Shown: piece by piece, positions 59,891 through 64,000 of the stretch
Numbering within the stretch: the first letter of the stretch is position 1
How the letters are laid out: each line of letters begins with the position of its first letter
Assembly: GCF_018449695.1 (NCBI RefSeq)
Contig: NZ_JAAVUY010000005.1
Coordinates: forward strand, 186,001 to 250,000
From: Bradyrhizobium sp. dw_411
GTDB taxonomy: Bacteria; Pseudomonadota; Alphaproteobacteria; Rhizobiales; Xanthobacteraceae
Reading direction: 5' to 3'
Length of the DNA stretch: 64,000 bases
The notes under the pieces: model-generated
What the model saw: the letters and a program-made list of their open reading frames with translations, nothing else
What the model was told of the DNA's origin: nothing
The model's database searches: none
Position numbers and translations under genes: made by a program

Positions 59891-61492
59891 TCAAGCCTTG
59901 AAGGTGAGATCGGTGAAGGAGGCGAAGGCGCCGAAAGGCGTTACATTGGCGCCGGCAAGATCGGCCGAGAGAATGCGCACGAATTCCAGTTCTAGCAACG
60001 AAATGGACGGCAATTCGCTCTCGACCAGCTTCTGGAGTTCGTGAATGAGCGAACGGCGCCGTTCGACATCGCCCTCGATCAGGCTGGCTTCGATGAGCTT
60101 GTCGGCTTCCGCCGAGACATAACCGGAATTATTGCCTCCGCTTGCGGTCTGCCTGGCCTTCGACCAGTAGCGGCGATAGACGCCAATCTGCGGATCGGCG
60201 AAAGATGCGCCGAAAGTCGACAGCGTGTCGAAATCGCGCTCCCGGGCAATCTTGGTGATCCACGTTCCGACGTCGAAATTGCGAAGCTGCAGGTCGATGC
60301 CGACGCGCTTTAATTGCTGCTGGATCAGCTGGGCCGTGCGAACGTAATCCTCGCCATAGGGGATCGGCAGATTGTCGACCCGCAGCCGGATTCCCTGCGC
60401 GTCCTTCCTGAGACCGGATTCCTCGAGTAGCGCCTCGGCCTTCTCGACGCTGTAGGGATAACGCTCGGTATCCGGCGTATAGAAATTGGGCTGATAGCTC
60501 GGCACCGGTCCCGTCGCCGGCTTGGCGAAGCCGAAGAAGCCGTTATTGGCGAGAACTTTCCGGTCGATCGCATAAGCAAAGGCCTTGCGGACGCGGATGT
60601 CGCGGAACACTTCGCGTTCGAGGTTGAAGTCGAAATAATAGATCGGCGCGTTGGCTTCCCACCCGCGTGACTCGGCAATCAGCTTGCCCGGCTTGGAGCG
60701 GATACGTCGCGCTTCCACCAGCGGAATGGCAGGCAGCGGCGCATATTGCACCTCTCCGGTTTCCAATGCGATCCCGCGCGCACCGGCATCCGGAATGATC
60801 CGAAACGTAATCTCGTCGAGCAGCGGCTTGCCCTTGTCCCAGTAATCGGGATTGCGGGTCAGGCGAATATGGCTGCCGCGCACCCATTCCTGGAAGATGA
60901 AAGCGCCCGTCCCTATCGGCTTGTTGTTCCAGGGATTGGTATTCGGATCGGTGCCTTCATAGAGATGATGCGGCAGGATCTGTGTCTTGGCACCGTCGAG
61001 CACGGCCCACAGCGCCTGTGACGGGTGATCGAATTTCAGGACGACGGTGAGATCATCAGGCGTTTCGACCGCGGTCAGGTGGGCATAGGTCGCCGCCGCG
61101 ACCGGACTGCTTTTCTTGGTCAGTTCGACCGAGAATTTCACATCCGCCGCAGTGAACGGCTTGCCGTCGTGCCACTTGACGCCGGCCCGCAGCTTGAATG
61201 TGATCGTTTTGGCGTCTTCCGATTGGGTCCAGGATTCGGCGAGCTGCGGGACAGGCTTGAAATCGTTGTCGTAGGTAACGAGCCCATCGTTCACATTCAG
61301 CGTCACGACAAGAGATGGATTATTGGCGAGCAGGTAGATGCCCGACGGTTCCGGAACCAGGCTGACGACAAGATGCTTGCTGCCGCTCCCTTGCGCGAAA
61401 GATGTTTCGGTCAGGCCGGGCAACAGAGAAGCACCCGCGAGAGCGCCAGCCAATTGAAGAAATTCGCGGCGTTGCGGATTGCGGATCGGCAT
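59891..61492 (-). CDS. Peptide-type ABC transporter substrate-binding protein (SBP_bac_5), Tat-exported
   Basis: 533 residues. The N-terminus NPQRREFLQLAGALAGASLL is a twin-arginine signal. The mature part is the DppA/OppA fold: AESWTQSEDAKTITFKLRAGVKW, WHDGKPFTAADVKFSVELTKK and NKPIGTGAFIFQEW. The ATG at 61492 is chosen because GGAAG lies 8 bp upstream; ATGs at 61507 and 61513 lack one. This is the receptor of the DppBCDF-like importer that follows immediately. Its cargo, given the sulfur neighbours, could be a thio-compound, but peptide or nickel transport is not excluded. Confidence 0.92.
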   Translation of the reverse strand: MPIRNPQRREFLQLAGALAGASLLPGLTETSFAQGSGSKHLVVSLVPEPSGIYLLANNPSLVVTLNVNDGLVTYDNDFKPVPQLAESWTQSEDAKTITFKLRAGVKWHDGKPFTAADVKFSVELTKKSSPVAAATYAHLTAVETPDDLTVVLKFDHPSQALWAVLDGAKTQILPHHLYEGTDPNTNPWNNKPIGTGAFIFQEWVRGSHIRLTRNPDYWDKGKPLLDEITFRIIPDAGARGIALETGEVQYAPLPAIPLVEARRIRSKPGKLIAESRGWEANAPIYYFDFNLEREVFRDIRVRKAFAYAIDRKVLANNGFFGFAKPATGPVPSYQPNFYTPDTERYPYSVEKAEALLEESGLRKDAQGIRLRVDNLPIPYGEDYVRTAQLIQQQLKRVGIDLQLRNFDVGTWITKIARERDFDTLSTFGASFADPQIGVYRRYWSKARQTASGGNNSGYVSAEADKLIEASLIEGDVERRRSLIHELQKLVESELPSISLLELEFVRILSADLAGANVTPFGAFASFTDLTFKA

Positions 61493-61818
61493 AGCGAGAT
61501 CTTCCATGGCCAAGAAGCGGGAGAGGAAATCTCTCCATTCGCCCGGCTGCTGCTGAGCAGCAGCGGCGTTCGTCGTTCAACAATAATGACGACGAAACGG
61601 GGACGACGGCAATCTCACAGAATTTCTTTGTTCGCCGATTTGAAACGGCGCTCTTCTCGCAGACCGCGGATAAATAGAATGAATGACTGATCGGGCTTGT
61701 TGGCGAGACGATCGGTTGAAAGTGATTCAACAAAAGCGGTCTGACAATCTCTCGCCGATGTCAGCCGTTCCGCTTCGATTCCTCGAATGCTTGATTCAAG
61801 GAGTGATGCCGATCACCC
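61493..61818. promoter_or_regulatory. Control region of the peptide-type importer operon
   Basis: 326 bp between ssuD and the importer operon. Three dyads are visible: GGAGAG-N5-CTCTCC (61521-61537), GCTGCTGCT-G-AGCAGCAGC (61547-61565), and TCGTCGT-N12-ACGACGA (61571-61596). The third has the arm spacing of a LysR-type site such as those of CysB/Cbl-like sulfur regulators, but no consensus was checked. The second could terminate the ssuAD transcript or be structural. Confidence 0.4.
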
Positions 61819-63006
61819 CTATGATTGCGATGCCTTCACCAGCGGACGATGCTCGTTGGCGATGGTTTCGCCGAAAGGACCGGTGTTGACGCGCAGCGGC
61901 GCGGCGCTATCCGGTTTCTCCAGCGACAGCAGCGGAAATACCAGTTCCGCAAACCGATAGGCTTCCTCGAGATGCGGATAGCCGGACATGATGAACGTAT
62001 CGATGCCGACATCCTGATATTCCTTGATGCGCGCCGCGACGGTCTGGGGATCGCCGACCAATGCCGTCCCCGCCCCGCCGCGCACCAGGCCCACGCCGGC
62101 CCACAGGTTCGGGCTGATCTCAAGCTTGTCGCGACGTCCGGCATGCAATTGCAACATCCGCTGCTGGCCGACCGAATCCATTCGCGAAAATATCTTTTGC
62201 GCCGACGCCACGGTTTCGTCCGTGACATATTGAATAAGCTCATCCGCGGCCTTCCAGGCCTGCTCATTGGTTTCACGCACGATCACGTGCAGACGAATGC
62301 CGAAGCTGAGCTTGCGTCCGCGTGCTGCAGCGGCCGCCTTGACGCGGTTGACCTTCTCGGCGACCTGCGCCGGCGGTTCGCCCCATGTCAGATACTTGTC
62401 CACGGTATCGACGGCGACATCGACACCGGCATCGGACGAGCCTCCGAAATAAAGCGGCGGACGCGGCGATTGGATCGGGTTGAACAGCAAGCGTCCATCC
62501 TCGATGTGGATGTGCTTGCCTTCGACATTGACGGTCTTGCCCGCCAGGAGATCGCTATAGACGTTAAGAAACTCGCGCGTGAGCACATAACGCTCGTCGT
62601 GCTCGAGAAACACGCCGTCACCCTTGTTCTCGACGGGGTCGCCACCGGTCACGACATTGATCAACAGCCGTCCGTTGGTCAGGCGGTCGAGCGTCGCGGT
62701 CATCCGCGCGGCGACACTGGGCGATTGCAGGCCGGGCCGCACCGCCACGAGATAACGCAAGCGTTCCGTCCATGGCGCCACTGCCGAAGCCACCACCCAG
62801 GAATCTTCGCAGCTACGCCCGGTCGGCAACAACACGCCGAAATAGCCGAGTTGATCGGCGGCCTGCGCGATCTGGCGCAGATAATTGAAATTGACGTCAC
62901 GTCCGCCGGTCGTGGTGCCGAGATAGCGTCCATCGCCATGGGTCGGCAGGAACCACAATACGTTGGCTTTGGAAGATTGGGTTTTGGCGGACTGATCGTT
63001 ACTCAT
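61819..63006 (-). CDS. ssuD: FMNH2-dependent alkanesulfonate monooxygenase
   Basis: 395 residues matching E. coli SsuD (381) over its length: [20 protein letters not shown] (with the conserved cysteine), [50 protein letters not shown] and [20 protein letters not shown]. The catalytic Arg/His pair (GIRLHVI) and the flexible-loop arginine (VRGG) are present. It converts alkanesulfonates to aldehyde and sulfite under sulfur limitation. The ATG overlaps the ssuA stop by 4 bp. No ssuE flavin reductase is nearby in the window. Confidence 0.96.
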   Translation of the reverse strand: MSNDQSAKTQSSKANVLWFLPTHGDGRYLGTTTGGRDVNFNYLRQIAQAADQLGYFGVLLPTGRSCEDSWVVASAVAPWTERLRYLVAVRPGLQSPSVAARMTATLDRLTNGRLLINVVTGGDPVENKGDGVFLEHDERYVLTREFLNVYSDLLAGKTVNVEGKHIHIEDGRLLFNPIQSPRPPLYFGGSSDAGVDVAVDTVDKYLTWGEPPAQVAEKVNRVKAAAAARGRKLSFGIRLHVIVRETNEQAWKAADELIQYVTDETVASAQKIFSRMDSVGQQRMLQLHAGRRDKLEISPNLWAGVGLVRGGAGTALVGDPQTVAARIKEYQDVGIDTFIMSGYPHLEEAYRFAELVFPLLSLEKPDSAAPLRVNTGPFGETIANEHRPLVKASQS

Positions 63007-63953
63007 GAGCCGGGCTTTCTCGCTAATTCAGACACGCTGATGGCCTTGGGAATGAGGCCGAGCGTGAAGAACGTGTCGGCCAGCTTCTGCTGCGCGGCGA
63101 TAAGCTCCGAATCTATCGGCTTGATGCCGTAGGACTGCCGCTTCAGCGCAACTTCTAGCACCGGTACCGGTATCCGTACAGACGGACTGAGCTGTTCCGC
63201 GACAGCGTGAATGTCGGTCTTTGCCCACTCGTCGACTTCGCGCAGTTCAGCCAAAATCGCATCGAGCGCCTTGGTGTCGGAGTCCAGGAATTTCTGCGAC
63301 GAAAAATAAAACTGATAGTTGGGGACGATATCCGTGCCATCGGCGAGCGTCCGGGCTTGCGTCGCGGCTTCGGCTGCCGCCTGGAACGGATCCCAGATAA
63401 CCCATGCATCGATGGAGCCGCTTTCGAACGCGGCACGGGCGTCGGCCGGCGCCAGGAACACTGGCGTGATATCGGAATATTTGACACCGGCTTTTTCAAG
63501 CGCCTTCACGAGCAAATAGTGGACATTGGAGCCCTTGTTCAAGGCTACTTTCTTTCCTTTGAGGTCGGCGACCGACTTCAGCGGACTGTCCTTGGGAACC
63601 AAAATCGCTTCGCCCTTGGGCGCCGGCGGCTCATACGCGACATAGCGGATCGGAGCTCCCGCGGCCTGCGCGAAGATCGGCGGCGCCTCGCCAGTGTTGC
63701 CGAAATCGACCGCCCCGACATTAACCGCCTCGAGCAGCGGCGGTCCCGACGGAAATTCGATCCACGTCACGTTGTAGCCGAGCGCTTTGAGCTTCGGCTC
63801 CAGGCTGCCCTTGCTTTTGAGCAGCACCAGCTTGCCATATTTCTGGAAGCCGATGCGGACAACCTTGTCCTGGCCGTAGCTGGCGCCAACGCCGGCCAGC
63901 GCCGTACTCATCGACAATACAGCCACCGCGATCAATCGTTTAACCCAATGCAT
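63003..63953 (-). CDS. ssuA: Aliphatic-sulfonate ABC transporter substrate-binding protein
   Basis: 316 residues. A Sec signal peptide ([21 protein letters not shown]) is followed by [60 protein letters not shown] and [27 protein letters not shown] sequence, all SsuA signatures. AGAGGA lies 9 bp before the ATG. It is translationally coupled to ssuD. No ssuBC follows directly, so the binding protein may work with the SsuBC set at 52748-54386 or one outside the window. Confidence 0.95.
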   Translation of the reverse strand: MHWVKRLIAVAVLSMSTALAGVGASYGQDKVVRIGFQKYGKLVLLKSKGSLEPKLKALGYNVTWIEFPSGPPLLEAVNVGAVDFGNTGEAPPIFAQAAGAPIRYVAYEPPAPKGEAILVPKDSPLKSVADLKGKKVALNKGSNVHYLLVKALEKAGVKYSDITPVFLAPADARAAFESGSIDAWVIWDPFQAAAEAATQARTLADGTDIVPNYQFYFSSQKFLDSDTKALDAILAELREVDEWAKTDIHAVAEQLSPSVRIPVPVLEVALKRQSYGIKPIDSELIAAQQKLADTFFTLGLIPKAISVSELARKPGS

Positions 63954-64000
63954 AATTCTAATCCTCTTTGATTGAGATCGCCGGCATCTGATCAGCTCTG

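Noticed and set aside
61825..63132. 435-codon plus-strand frame opposite ssuD
   Set aside because: SsuD on the minus strand matches its family end to end; the antisense frame is filler.
1..64000. CRISPR arrays, riboswitches, prophage or insertion sequences
   Set aside because: No regularly spaced repeats, no recognisable riboswitch core and no transposase, integrase or phage structural gene were seen on either strand.

Overview
The window looks like a chromosomal segment of a GC-rich alphaproteobacterium, most likely Bradyrhizobium or a close relative (Nitrobacteraceae, Hyphomicrobiales). Three things point this way. The protein set is typical of soil oligotrophs: many ABC, TRAP and TTT solute-binding proteins, LysR regulators and LLM flavin monooxygenases. 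High-GC codon use produces long antisense frames. A palindromic element at 21591-21696 has the form I know from Bradyrhizobium intergenic regions. The genus call is inference from recall, not a search. No prophage, insertion sequence, integrase or CRISPR array was seen.

Region 1 (1-21.6 kb) is a catabolic block. A 5'-cut GlxA-type AraC regulator precedes a TRAP transporter (DctQ-DctM-DctP), a RidA-like protein and an unusual protein with three RidA domains. Next is a scar where remnants of an SDR dehydrogenase and a LysR regulator meet. Then come a NitT/TauT-type binding protein, an XRE-cupin regulator with a perfect palindrome upstream, and a leftward operon: HyuA, HyuB with a C-terminal two-CXXC extension, an FAH-family hydrolase, an ABC permease and an ATPase. 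Rightward from the shared control region are a binding protein with no signal peptide and an apparently leaderless start, and a nitrilase. A CMD-family protein (leftward), a Bug-type binding protein, a beta-hydroxyacid dehydrogenase, a Gfo/Idh/MocA oxidoreductase and a HutC-type GntR regulator follow. Together these suggest uptake and breakdown of nitrogen-containing or carbonyl/carboxylate compounds; the substrate cannot be read from sequence.

Region 2 (22.1-31.4 kb) is the most unusual part. It is a leftward three-gene operon: a 1334-residue protein with two class III cyclase domains, an AAA-type ATPase and a long helical-repeat tail (the architecture of soluble adenylyl cyclase), then two paralogous large FAD oxidoreductases. 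The second has a C-terminal domain resembling acetoacetate decarboxylase. I know of no described pathway with this combination.

Region 3 (31.7-47.3 kb) is a patchwork of small units: a GNAT-like protein, tRNA-Gln(CTG), a GNAT, a truncated nucleobase deaminase, a cupin, four LysR regulators, two MFS transporters, a DMT exporter, an alpha/beta hydrolase, a beta-hydroxyacid dehydrogenase, a PhzF-like protein, a cis-CaaD-like tautomerase with all six catalytic residues, a DUF1993 protein, a second tautomerase and a secreted lipocalin-like protein.

Region 4 (47.7-64 kb) is a 16-kb leftward organosulfur block: SsuA-SsuD, a complete peptide-type ABC importer, a four-rhodanese-repeat protein, a second SsuABC-like importer, and three flavin-dependent enzymes (LLM, DszC/SfnB-like acyl-CoA-dehydrogenase fold, LLM). 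It very likely scavenges sulfur from sulfonates or related compounds.
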